Assembly (NCBI GenBank): GCA_946479015.1
Contig: CAMLEQ010000064.1
Coordinates: forward strand, 1-12,757
Direction of reading: 5' to 3'
From: an uncultured Gemmatimonadota bacterium
Lineage (GTDB): Bacteria > Gemmatimonadota > Gemmatimonadetes > Gemmatimonadales > Gemmatimonadaceae
Length of the DNA stretch: 12,757 nucleotides
Shown here: piece after piece, positions 1 to 7,039 of the stretch
How the letters are laid out: each line of letters opens with the position of its first letter
Numbering within the stretch: position 1 is the first letter of the stretch
Made by a program: the position numbers and the translations under genes
Notes under the pieces: model-generated
What the model was told of the DNA's origin: nothing
The model's database searches: none
Seen by the model: the letters and a program-made list of their open reading frames with translations, nothing else

Positions 1-83
1 ACACGCGCTCTACCTCCCTCCTCATCCCGTCAGTCTCCCACACGCCACACGCGTTCCATGGTGGTCTAGCAGCTAGGTCCTAG
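1..83 (-). repeat. Left copy of an inverted intergenic repeat
   Basis: Bases 1-83 pair as an ungapped inverted repeat with 12693-12611 (position p matches 12694-p). By hand count there are 10 mismatches, at 9, 10, 17, 24, 26, 36, 56, 71, 72 and 74. The repeat starts 19 bp beyond the TAG stop of the outward-facing dehydrogenase gene. It carries three CTAG tetramers at 66, 73 and 80, exactly 7 bp apart. Read on the minus strand, GGTCTAG (86-80) and CTAGACC (69-63) can form a 7-bp stem with a 10-nt loop. No transposase or coding content is visible. The copy is probably cut by the window edge, because its partner continues into a large hairpin. Confidence 0.9.
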
Positions 84-102
84 ACCCCCTACCCCCCATC
101 CC

Positions 103-1320
103 CTAGAACACGAACGCCACTTTTACGCTCGCTTCTCCTCGCTTGTCCATCGCCGTCTCCAGCGCGCGCCGATACTCCGCGAGCTGGAACGTGTGCGTGA
201 GCAGCGGCCGGATCGGAGCGCGTCCGTCGGCGATCAGGGAGGCCGCCTCGGCGAACGCGCTCACCGGGGCGCTCCCGTGCGCGTGGTCGCCGTAGCACAG
301 GCTTCCGCGCACGGTCAGCTCCTTCAGCCAGAGCGGCGTCCAATCCAGGCCGTTCATCGTGCTCGAGTTGCCGAGCAGCACGATCGTCCCCCCGGCGCGC
401 GTCACGCGCATCGCGTCGTCCATCCCGCGCGCGCCGCCGATGCACACGAAGGTGCGATCGAAGCCGCCGACCCCCACCGGCTTCCCGATGATCGGCTGGA
501 GCAGTCGCGTCTCCGCCGCTTCGGCGAGCGCTTTCAGGTAGTCGCCGCGCGCCGACACGATGCGATGGGCGCCGAGGTGCTCGGCGTGCTCCGCCTGGAA
601 GGCGTGCCTGGCGAGGATGGTGACGTGCGCCTCCGGCGCCAGCGCGCGGAGCGCGGCGAGCGTGAGCAGGCCGATCGAGCCGGCGCCGATCACCAGCACG
701 CGCTCCCCCGCCGCCGGGAGGTTGGCGCGCGCCGCGTGCACCGAGCACGCGAACGGCTCCACGAGCACTCCCTCCTCGTCGCTCATCCCCTCGGGGAGCC
801 GGACGAGCTGCGCCTCGTGCGCCACGAACCGCTCCCCCCAGCTCCCGCCGAGCGCGCGCGTGGTGCCGAGGAGCATCCCCGGCGCGAGCGCGCCGTCGGT
901 GAAGTGGATGCAGCGCGAGTGGTGCCCCGCCGCGCACGCCGCGCACGGCGGCTCGATCCCGCGCGGCTCGCAGCAGAGGAGCGGGTTCGCCGCCACGCGG
1001 TCACCCGGGCGCACCGCAGTCACCGCGCTCCCGACCTCGATCACCTCCCCCACGTTCTCATGGCCGAGCACGAACGGGAAGGAGGAGAACGGCGAGGTGG
1101 AGGGGCTCGCCTTCAGCGTGATGACGTTCAGGTCGCTCCCGCAGATCCCGCCCATGCGCGTGCGGATGCGCACCCAGCGGTCGCCGGGAAGGGCGGGCTC
1201 GTCCACCTCGCCATAGGTGGTGCAGGCGTGGGGCCCGACGTAGAGCGAGTGCGAGAGCTTGCCGGCGGCGAGGGTGGCGAGATACGTCGGGATCGGCGCC
1301 GCGAAGCGGATCGCCTTCAC
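103..1320 (-). CDS. Zinc-dependent medium-chain alcohol dehydrogenase (MDR family)
   Basis: This 405-aa protein is a zinc alcohol dehydrogenase of the MDR superfamily, a soluble NAD(P)-dependent oxidoreductase. Visible features are the catalytic zinc motif GICGSD (C60-D63), GHE (H87-E88) and VEP (E188). A structural zinc cluster is formed by C126, C129 and C137 with C116 or C117. The Rossmann motif GAGSIG is at 212-217. After the second beta strand (LARH, 236-239) there is no acidic ribose-binding residue, which leans towards NADP(H). The GTG start at 1320 overlaps the stop of the upstream lipid kinase by 4 nt (GTGA); a longer frame to 1479 would lie inside that gene. It is the last gene of a four-gene coupled operon. 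The substrate is unknown. Context allows a ketolipid reductase such as 3-ketosphinganine reduction, but sorbitol- or threonine-dehydrogenase-like roles are equally possible. The TAG stop lies in a CTAG tetramer beside the edge repeat. Confidence 0.92.
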   Translation of the reverse strand: MKAIRFAAPIPTYLATLAAGKLSHSLYVGPHACTTYGEVDEPALPGDRWVRIRTRMGGICGSDLNVITLKASPSTSPFSSFPFVLGHENVGEVIEVGSAVTAVRPGDRVAANPLLCCEPRGIEPPCAACAAGHHSRCIHFTDGALAPGMLLGTTRALGGSWGERFVAHEAQLVRLPEGMSDEEGVLVEPFACSVHAARANLPAAGERVLVIGAGSIGLLTLAALRALAPEAHVTILARHAFQAEHAEHLGAHRIVSARGDYLKALAEAAETRLLQPIIGKPVGVGGFDRTFVCIGGARGMDDAMRVTRAGGTIVLLGNSSTMNGLDWTPLWLKELTVRGSLCYGDHAHGSAPVSAFAEAASLIADGRAPIRPLLTHTFQLAEYRRALETAMDKRGEASVKVAFVF

Positions 1321-2216
1321 GCGGTGGCGGCTCCCGGTGCCGGGGTGATCACGCGCAGCGCGCCGGGGACGCACCGCACCTCGACCGTGGCGGAGGATGC
1401 GCGGTTGTACTCGCCGTCCGTCTCGTACGCGGGCGGGGCGGGGAACTGGAGCGCGAACGACGGCGCCTGATGCGTGCACACTTCAGGCAGCGTCACGTGC
1501 GTCCCCTTCGACGCCGCACCGAACAGCTTCATTCGCCGGAACGGGGGCGCCACGGCGATGGAGATCGCGTCGAGCATCCCATCGGTGACGCTCGCCTGCG
1601 GCGCGATGCGGAAGGTGCCGCCGAAGTTCTTCCCGTTGGCGACGATGAGCATGAGGTGCGCCTTCGCGCCGCGGCCGGCGACGTCGATGGAGATCCCCTT
1701 GTAGCCGAAGAGCTGGCGCAGCGCGGAGTACGTGTACACCGCGTCCCCCTTCAGCCAGCGGATCTTCTCCACGTCCTCGATCACCGCGATGTCGAAGCCG
1801 AAGCCGGCGACGTTGAGGAAGTACTTCCCCTCGATCGCGCCCACGTCCACGCGCGTATCGGGGCCCTCCACCGCGAGCCGCGCGGTGGCGGCGAAGTCGC
1901 GCGCCGGCGCGCCCACGGTCTTGGCGAAGTCGTTCCCGGTGCCCGCGGCGGCGAGGCCGAGCCGCACGTCGGCGCCCGAGCCGATGATCGCGTTCGCCAC
2001 GTTCCCCCAGGTCCCGTCACCGCCCACGGCGACGATGGTGCCCACCCCCTCCTCGATGGCACGAAGGGCGACCGATCGCTCGTCGCCCTTCGCGGAGGTG
2101 AGGCGGATGTCCGTGACGCCGACGGAGGCGAAGGCTCGTCGAACTTCCGCCTCCGCTTTCGCCCCCCGCCCCTTTCCCGAGGCGGGGTTGACGATCACGC
2201 AGACGCCGCCGCTCAT
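1317..2216 (-). CDS. DAGK/LCB5-type lipid kinase
   Basis: This 299-aa protein belongs to the diacylglycerol kinase catalytic-domain family (DgkB/YegS/LCB5-like), which uses ATP to phosphorylate diacylglycerol, sphingoid bases or ceramide at the inner membrane. It begins with the nucleotide-loop motif NPASGKG (10-16). It carries GGDGTW at 65-70, AGTGND at 91-96, and the late motifs TDG (211-213) and DGE (267-269). Length is normal for the family. The ATG at 2216 overlaps the upstream stop as ATGA, and its own TGA overlaps the downstream GTG, so translation is coupled on both sides. No Shine-Dalgarno is obvious. Substrate cannot be read from the sequence. Coupling to a serine-palmitoyltransferase-like gene favours a sphingoid-base or ceramide kinase (compare CpgB of Caulobacter), with diacylglycerol kinase as the alternative. 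Confidence 0.93.
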   Translation of the reverse strand: MSGGVCVIVNPASGKGRGAKAEAEVRRAFASVGVTDIRLTSAKGDERSVALRAIEEGVGTIVAVGGDGTWGNVANAIIGSGADVRLGLAAAGTGNDFAKTVGAPARDFAATARLAVEGPDTRVDVGAIEGKYFLNVAGFGFDIAVIEDVEKIRWLKGDAVYTYSALRQLFGYKGISIDVAGRGAKAHLMLIVANGKNFGGTFRIAPQASVTDGMLDAISIAVAPPFRRMKLFGAASKGTHVTLPEVCTHQAPSFALQFPAPPAYETDGEYNRASSATVEVRCVPGALRVITPAPGAATA

Positions 2217-2905
2217 CGACGAGCGTACGACGCCAGCTGCTTCAGCGGATGGAACGTCTGCAGCCCGTTCTTCATCCACAGCTCGCGGAAGGGGGTGAAG
2301 TCCACCTCCCAGTCCTCGAGCAGGTCGGTCATCGCCTGCGAGTGGATGGTGATGCCGCCGCGCTCCTCCTCGTTCTCGCTGAACTGTCCGGCCATCACGA
2401 TGGTCGAGGTGTACGCGCCATCCTCGTCGTTCATGAACGCCTGGTAGCGGTGCTCCACCGACGACCACTCGTGCTCGGTGACCGTCATGTCGACGATCGG
2501 CTGCCCGCGGTCGGTGGCGTGGATGGTGATGTGCCCATCCCCGCGCTCCCAGGCGATCGAGATGTCCTGCATGTAGTGCGGCAGGTGCCAGCGCTCGATC
2601 GCGTGCTCGCGCGACTCGCGGGTGGTGGTGCCGAGGCGGAACGTGTAGAACGCGGAGCGCGGCCAGGGCTGCCCCTGCTCGATGCGCGGGGCCACGAGGA
2701 TGGAGAGAATCAGCTCCCCGTACTCCCCCACCGGGCTGTCGTGGAAGTCGAAGGCCATCACCGACAGCACGCTCGAGCCATGGTGCGGCTCGATGGGCTG
2801 GAGGTCCGGCGGAAGGATCGCGCGCGCGTTCTCGGTGGGGAACTCGAAGAACCCGCCGATCGCGTCGCGGAAGTGGTACTGCACGAAGCCGTCCTTGCTG
2901 CTCAT
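2213..2905 (-). CDS. Acetoacetate decarboxylase-fold protein, catalytic lysine apparently absent
   Basis: This 230-aa soluble protein resembles the acetoacetate decarboxylase (ADC) beta-barrel family. Family-like stretches are the ARAILPPDLQP segment (28-37), the AFDFHDSPVGEYGE segment (51-64) and the region around 102-116. In ADC the last of these carries the Pro-Lys with the Schiff-base lysine; here it reads LPHY (108-111), so the lysine seems to be missing. It is therefore unlikely to be a true decarboxylase. It might bind or transform a beta-keto or other lipid intermediate, which would suit a place directly after an enzyme that makes a 3-keto product. The ATG start at 2905 overlaps the upstream stop (ATGA) and is preceded by a GAGGGG-type ribosome site. 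Family assignment is from memory of the motif pattern and is moderate; function is unknown. Confidence 0.85.
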   Translation of the reverse strand: MSSKDGFVQYHFRDAIGGFFEFPTENARAILPPDLQPIEPHHGSSVLSVMAFDFHDSPVGEYGELILSILVAPRIEQGQPWPRSAFYTFRLGTTTRESREHAIERWHLPHYMQDISIAWERGDGHITIHATDRGQPIVDMTVTEHEWSSVEHRYQAFMNDEDGAYTSTIVMAGQFSENEEERGGITIHSQAMTDLLEDWEVDFTPFRELWMKNGLQTFHPLKQLASYARR

Positions 2906-4179
2906 ACGAGAATCCCCTCTTCACGAAGGACGCGGACGAGGATCGCGACGCCCTCGTCGAGCTGTTCGAAGGTGTGCGACGCCGAGATGGACACGCGGAA
3001 GCGCGACCGGTGCTTGGCGACCGCCGGATAGATCACGGGCTGCAGGTACAGTCCGGCACGGAAGAGCTTGTGCCCCAGCTCGAAGATGCGCCGGTCGTTG
3101 CGGATCATGACGGGGATGATCTGCGACGTCGAGTCGCCGACATCCACGCCTTCTTCCTCGAGGCGACGCCGGATGTAGCGCACGTTCTCCCACATGCGCT
3201 CGCGGAGCTGCGGCTCGGCCTGGGCCAGCTCGAGCGACTTGAGCACGCCCGCCGTGACCACCGGCGAGAGCGCGCAGGAGAACACGCGCGACCGCGCGAA
3301 CCCCTTCAGGTAGTTGTACAGCGCCTTCGTGCCGGCGACGTAGCCGCCCTGTCCGCCGAGCGCCTTGGAGAAGGTGCCGATGTGCACGTCCACCTCGTCC
3401 TCCAGCCCGTACATCTCGGCCACGCCGCGTCCGTTCGGGCCGTAGATGAAGGCGGAGTGCGCCTCATCGAGCATGATGCGCGCGCCGTACTTCTTGGCCA
3501 CGGCCACCATCTCCGGGAGCGGGCAGACGTCGCCATCCATGGAGTACACGCCCTCGATGGCGACGAGCTTCTTCCCCGTCGTCTGCTTGAGCTTCTTCTC
3601 GAGGTCGGCGGGGCTGTTGTGACGGAAGAAGCGGACGTTCGCCTTCGAGAGGATGGCGCCGTCCACGATGCTCGCGTGCGCGTTCTGGTCGGCGATCACC
3701 CAGTCGCCGGGACGCATGAGCCCGGAGATCATCCCGACGTTCGTGCTGTACCCCGTCGGGAAGACCATCACCGCTTCCTTCCGCTTGAACTTGGCCAGCG
3801 CTTCCTCGAGCCGGACGTGCACGTCCATCGTCCCGCTCAGGATCGGCGAGCCGGCGGCGCCGAGGCCGAACTGATCGAGCGCTGCCTTCGCGGCGGCGAT
3901 CACCTCGGGACGGTACGACAGCCCGAGATAGTTGTAGGACGATAGATTGAGAAGCTTGACGTGCTCGTGGTGCAGCCCCTCGGTGAGGTCGATCCTCCCC
4001 TGTGGCGGCGTTGACATCGCCTGCGCGAACAGGTAGTAACCCTGCTTCAGCGCCTTGGTGTACCACTCGTTGTACGGCTCCAGAATCGCGAACGGGTCGT
4101 CGCTCGACGAGTAGAAGAAGCTACTGTAATCGTAGTCGGAGACGCTCATGCTCGTCTGCGCTTCGACTCGTGTTGCCAT
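2902..4179 (-). CDS. Alpha-oxoamine synthase, probably serine palmitoyltransferase-like
   Basis: This 425-aa PLP enzyme belongs to the alpha-oxoamine synthase family, which condenses an amino acid with an acyl thioester and releases CO2. Members include serine palmitoyltransferase (SPT), KBL and AONS. Key residues are visible: H168 (NAHAS, ring stacking), D238 and H241 (DEAHS), PLP lysine K272 (GTFSKALGG), and R394 in the RFRVSISASHT segment. An N-terminal extension of about 75 residues precedes the core motif SYNYLGL (81-87); I associate this with SPT-like members. Start choice: the ATG at 4179 has GGAGGT five bases upstream, so the longer frame to 4236 is rejected. The gene heads a four-gene coupled operon and is divergent from the acyltransferase with about 40 bp between starts. 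SPT is favoured over glycine C-acetyltransferase because every neighbour looks like a lipid enzyme; the family is certain, the substrate is not. Confidence 0.95.
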   Translation of the reverse strand: MATRVEAQTSMSVSDYDYSSFFYSSSDDPFAILEPYNEWYTKALKQGYYLFAQAMSTPPQGRIDLTEGLHHEHVKLLNLSSYNYLGLSYRPEVIAAAKAALDQFGLGAAGSPILSGTMDVHVRLEEALAKFKRKEAVMVFPTGYSTNVGMISGLMRPGDWVIADQNAHASIVDGAILSKANVRFFRHNSPADLEKKLKQTTGKKLVAIEGVYSMDGDVCPLPEMVAVAKKYGARIMLDEAHSAFIYGPNGRGVAEMYGLEDEVDVHIGTFSKALGGQGGYVAGTKALYNYLKGFARSRVFSCALSPVVTAGVLKSLELAQAEPQLRERMWENVRYIRRRLEEEGVDVGDSTSQIIPVMIRNDRRIFELGHKLFRAGLYLQPVIYPAVAKHRSRFRVSISASHTFEQLDEGVAILVRVLREEGILV

Positions 4180-4219
4180 GGGTGACCTCCACTTGAGTGC
4201 CGACAGCACCGAACTGGCC
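4180..4219. promoter_or_regulatory. Short divergent intergenic region of the lipid cluster
   Basis: Only 40 bp separate the chosen starts of the divergent synthase and acyltransferase genes. Promoters for both arms must overlap this gap or the opposite coding regions, which would tie expression of the two arms together. I see no convincing -35/-10 pair. The content is one ribosome site for the minus-strand gene and otherwise unremarkable GC-rich DNA. Confidence 0.4.
4185..4190 (-). promoter_or_regulatory. Strong ribosome binding site of the alpha-oxoamine synthase
   Basis: Read on the minus strand, GGAGGT stands five bases before the ATG at 4179. It decides the start of that gene against the upstream in-frame ATG codons. 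It is the best Shine-Dalgarno in the left half and marks the likely first gene of the minus-strand operon. Confidence 0.85.
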
Positions 4220-5068
4220 ATGCCCCGCGCCGCCACGGAATCCCGGGCCGGCCGCCTTGGGCGAGCGCTACGCAGCGCCGTCTTCTTCGCCGTCTACTTC
4301 GCGTACCTGACCATCGTGATCGGGCTCGGCCAGCGTCTCGTGCTCTGGCCGGCGATGCTGCTCGCGCCGCGCCGCCGCCCCCGACTCGTTCGTGCGTGGC
4401 TCCGCTTCCACGCTCGTATGACCCTCCGCATGGCCCGCGCCCTCGCCGGCTTCCGCGTCACGATCCGCGGCGCGATCCCCGCCGAGTGCTGCATCGTCGT
4501 CATGAACCATCAGTCCGTGCTCGACATCCCCATCGGGCTCGAGCTCGTACCCGGTCCGTACCCCCTCATCCCGACCCGCGACCGCTATCGTCGCGGGATC
4601 CCCGGCATCTCCCCGCTCGCGCGGCTCGCCGGCTTCCCCTTCGTCACCCAGAAGCGCACCCTCGCGCGTTCCGAGCTCACCGCCCTCACCGCCGGCGCCG
4701 ACCTGGTGGCCCGCGGCGAGCGCTCGTACCTCATCTTTCCCGAGGGACACCGCTCCCGCGACGGACGCATGGGCCGCTTCATGCGCAACGGCCTCCGCAT
4801 CGTCCTCGCCAGGGCGCAACGTCCAGTCTACTGCGTCGTCGTCGATGGCATGTCCCACACCCGCACCTTCGCCGACGCGATGGTCCGCTTCGCCGGCACC
4901 ACCGTCCAGATCCGCGTGCTCGGTCCCTTCGCCCCACCCGCCGATGAGGCGTCCGTGGACACCTTCATCGACACGCTTCACGAGCGCATGACTGCCACGC
5001 TCGCCGAGATGCGAGTCCCGACGCCCGGCCAGGAGCCCCGTGCCGCAGATCTCCTCGGTGCTCGCTGA
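4220..5068 (+). CDS. PlsC-type lysophospholipid/1-acylglycerol-3-phosphate acyltransferase
   Basis: This is an inner-membrane acyltransferase of the PlsC (LPLAT) family, which moves an acyl chain onto a lysolipid such as lysophosphatidic acid. With the ATG at 4220 it is 282 aa. Hydrophobic segments at about 20-37 and 38-50 precede the catalytic motif NHQSVLD (96-102, the HX4D box). The second box reads FPEGHRSR (173-180), with His where FPEGTRS usually has Thr. Start is uncertain: ATG at 4178 or TTG at 4193 are in frame, none has a clear Shine-Dalgarno, and the earliest frame start (4148) would run into the divergent gene. Its end overlaps the next gene by 29 nt. It could make phosphatidic acid for the next two enzymes, or acylate a sphingoid base; the latter is speculation. 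Confidence 0.93.
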   Translation: MPRAATESRAGRLGRALRSAVFFAVYFAYLTIVIGLGQRLVLWPAMLLAPRRRPRLVRAWLRFHARMTLRMARALAGFRVTIRGAIPAECCIVVMNHQSVLDIPIGLELVPGPYPLIPTRDRYRRGIPGISPLARLAGFPFVTQKRTLARSELTALTAGADLVARGERSYLIFPEGHRSRDGRMGRFMRNGLRIVLARAQRPVYCVVVDGMSHTRTFADAMVRFAGTTVQIRVLGPFAPPADEASVDTFIDTLHERMTATLAEMRVPTPGQEPRAADLLGAR

Positions 5069-6041
5069 CCCCGAGCTGCGCGCCGCCCTCGGCGCCGACC
5101 TCGACGCGCCCCCCACCCCCCGCACCACGCAGCTCGCCGCCTACCTGGCGCGCGCGTTCGGTCCATCGACGCGCGCCATCATTCATTACGGCTCGCACGC
5201 GCAGCGGTCCGACGCCCGGCCCGACAGCGCGCACGACTTCTTCATAGTCGTCGAGCGGTACGCCGATGCCTACCGCTCGCTCGCCGCACTGGCGGGCACG
5301 AGCTTTCGCCCCCGCGCCGCGGCACTGCTCAACCACGTGCTCCCGCCCAACGTCATCGCCGTCACCGAAGGTGATGCCGTCCCTCCGCTCCACGCGAAGT
5401 GCGCCGTGCTCTCCCTCGACGACCTGCGGCGCGCCTGCTCCGCGCGCGCGCGCGATCACTTCACCCAGGGGCGCCTCTTCCAGCAGGTGCAGCTCGTGTG
5501 GACGAGCGACGCCGCCAGTCGAGAGGCAGTGATCGACGCGCTCCTCGAAGCCCGCGTGCGGACCTTCGAGTGGGGGCGTCCCTATCTGCCAGCCACGTTC
5601 GACGCGGAAACATACTGCACGACACTGCTCGACACGTCGTACGCGGCGGAGATCCGGCCGGAAGGGCGAGAGCGCGTGGTCGCGCTCATCGGGGCGCAGC
5701 GAGAGACTCTGGTTCGGATGTATGATGCGCTGCTCCAACACCTTGTCGCACAAAGGATACTCGCATCGCACGGGAAAGTCTACACCGACCTCCGCCCTGC
5801 CGGGGGGTGGCCCAAGTTCCGTGCCGCCATGTATTTCCGGCGCAGCAAACTGCGCGCGACGCTGCGCTGGCTCAAGTACATCGCGCTCTATGACGACTGG
5901 CTCGACTACATTGTGCTCAAGGTGGCGCGCCGCAGCGGCGTGACGGTCGAGCTGACCGCGCGCGAGCGGCGCTGGCCGCTCATCTTTCTCTGGCCGAAAG
6001 CCATTCGCTACCTGCGCTCCAGACCACAACGACGCAGCTGA
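5040..6041 (+). CDS. Nucleotidyltransferase resembling Tam41 (phosphatidate cytidylyltransferase)
   Basis: This 333-aa protein has an N-terminal polymerase-beta-type nucleotidyltransferase signature: IIHYGS (47-52), then HDFFIVV (65-71) with D66. That spacing, the later segment starting AKCAVLSLDDL and the GRLFQQVQLVW stretch recall Tam41/Mmp37, the mitochondrial CDP-diacylglycerol synthase. Tam41 uses CTP and phosphatidic acid and is unrelated to CdsA. The C-terminus is basic and helical (RRSKLRATLRWLKY and following), suited to peripheral membrane contact. The GTG start at 5040 has AGGAG four bases upstream and overlaps the acyltransferase by 29 nt. The next gene, a CDP-alcohol phosphotransferase, begins 1 nt after its stop and would use a CDP-lipid product. 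Alternative: another minimal nucleotidyltransferase. The Tam41 link is from recalled motifs, not a search. Confidence 0.9.
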   Translation: MPQISSVLADPELRAALGADLDAPPTPRTTQLAAYLARAFGPSTRAIIHYGSHAQRSDARPDSAHDFFIVVERYADAYRSLAALAGTSFRPRAAALLNHVLPPNVIAVTEGDAVPPLHAKCAVLSLDDLRRACSARARDHFTQGRLFQQVQLVWTSDAASREAVIDALLEARVRTFEWGRPYLPATFDAETYCTTLLDTSYAAEIRPEGRERVVALIGAQRETLVRMYDALLQHLVAQRILASHGKVYTDLRPAGGWPKFRAAMYFRRSKLRATLRWLKYIALYDDWLDYIVLKVARRSGVTVELTARERRWPLIFLWPKAIRYLRSRPQRRS

Positions 6042-6042
6042 C

Positions 6043-6801
6043 ATGTCCGTCTCCACATACGTCGCGCTGGCGCTCGCCGCGTGCTTCGTCCTGACGATGC
6101 CGCTCTACGGCATCCTGTCGCGCAACCGCCCCATCGACGCGGATGTCGCCCGCCGTCCCACCACCTTCCTGCTCGGCTACTGGGTGCGCGATTGGCTCAT
6201 GTGGCTCATCTCCCCCGTCGAGCGGCTGCTGGTGGCGTGGCGCGTCTCCCCCGATTTCTTCAATTACTTCGGCGCGGCGATGGGGCTCGCCGCCGGGATC
6301 GCGTACGGTCGTGACGAGCTGGCGGTGGGCGGGTGGTTCGTCCTCCTCGGCGGCCTCGCCGACATCCTGGACGGGCGCATCGCGCGCGCGCGCGGCATCG
6401 CCTCCGACTACGGCGAGTTCCTCGACTCGATGCTCGACCGCTTCGCCGAGATGTTCGCCTACATGGGGATCGCCATCTACTTCGAGTCGCGCTGGTGGGC
6501 GATGCTCGCCACCATCCTCGCCCTCGGAGCCTCCCTCATGGTGAGCTACGCGAGAGCGAAGGGGGGAGAGGTGGGGGTGGACTGCAAGGGCGGGGTGATG
6601 CAGCGCGCGGAGCGGCTGGTGCTGCTCGCTCTCGCCTCGCTGCTCGACAGCGTGGTGACCGGGTGGCTCGGCTGGCGCCCGGGCGTGCTCCTGCTCGCGG
6701 CGGTGGTGGTGATCGGGGTGGGCTCGCTCGGCACGGCGGTGTACCGCACGGTGTTCATCGCCCGCGCGCTCCGCGCGCGCGAGGTGGCGGCGAAGGAGTG
6801 A
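6043..6801 (+). CDS. CDP-alcohol phosphatidyltransferase
   Basis: This 252-aa integral inner-membrane enzyme transfers a phospholipid group from a CDP-activated lipid to an alcohol head group, releasing CMP. The full family motif is present: D107, D110-G111, A114-R115, G124, D128 and D132, in the D-x2-DG-x2-AR-x8-G-x3-D-x3-D spacing. About six hydrophobic segments are visible (for example 6-25, 95-108, 137-150, 157-168, 188-205, 209-228). The N-terminal approximately 65 residues before the core are longer than in the smallest family members. The ATG lies 1 nt after the preceding stop without its own Shine-Dalgarno, so it is coupled. The accepting alcohol (inositol phosphate, glycerol phosphate, serine or another) cannot be told from sequence. 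Its partner nucleotidyltransferase makes it the likely last step of the cluster. Confidence 0.95.
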   Translation: MSVSTYVALALAACFVLTMPLYGILSRNRPIDADVARRPTTFLLGYWVRDWLMWLISPVERLLVAWRVSPDFFNYFGAAMGLAAGIAYGRDELAVGGWFVLLGGLADILDGRIARARGIASDYGEFLDSMLDRFAEMFAYMGIAIYFESRWWAMLATILALGASLMVSYARAKGGEVGVDCKGGVMQRAERLVLLALASLLDSVVTGWLGWRPGVLLLAAVVVIGVGSLGTAVYRTVFIARALRAREVAAKE

Positions 6802-7039
6802 CGACGCGCCGCGGTGCGCCGCGCCCGCGCTCCGCGTCGACTCGATTGCATCGCGGCGATACAGCATGCCATGATTCGATACGAGGCGGCGCGGGGCACA
6901 CGGCCGGAACGGTCACCATAACTCACGGATTGACAACGTATTACTCGGTCGCATCGGCCGCGCGTTCCGCGGCGTGCCCCCTGCTCTGGGCGATGACGGA
7001 CGGTTCTCCGGCACCCGACTCTCAGCCCAGGAGCGCGCC
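6802..7039. other. 238-bp intergenic region with weak promoter-like signals
   Basis: This gap separates the lipid operon from the lipoprotein gene. It begins with an imperfect GC hairpin (CGACGCG at 6802-6808 and CGCGTCG at 6833-6839) without a T tract. An unusually AT-rich patch follows at about 6911-6946 with a perfect TTGACA (6930-6935) but no matching -10 box. A candidate sigma-54 element lies at 6970-6985, and a small CCGCG/CGCGG hairpin at 6958-6972 touches it. I see no gene. Confidence 0.5.
6970..6985 (+). promoter_or_regulatory. Candidate sigma-54 (-24/-12) promoter upstream of the first lipoprotein
   Basis: CGGCGTGCCCCCTGCT keeps the invariant GG (6971-6972) and GC (6983-6984) at the required 10-bp spacing. 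It also keeps GGC, G at consensus position 7, and TGCT at the end, missing four consensus positions. The predicted start is near 6996, about 44 nt before the ATG at 7040. A sigma-54 activator gene follows the lipoprotein gene. In DNA this GC-rich such matches arise by chance, so confidence is low. Confidence 0.3.

Noticed and set aside
193..1470. 425-codon plus-strand frame opposite the dehydrogenase
   Set aside because: The minus strand carries complete zinc and Rossmann motifs; this frame is an Arg/Ala-rich shadow.
1317..2924. 535-codon frame suggesting a fusion upstream of the lipid kinase
   Set aside because: The first part is an out-of-frame translation of the ADC-like gene. The kinase begins at the ATG 2216 with a 4-nt overlap.
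5440..5453. Run of alternating CG in the nucleotidyltransferase gene
   Set aside because: It codes in frame for an Ala/Arg segment and is expected from composition; no sign of a functional microsatellite.
6930..6935. TTGACA as a sigma-70 -35 box
   Set aside because: No acceptable -10 hexamer lies 16-18 bp downstream, so the match is not annotated as a promoter.
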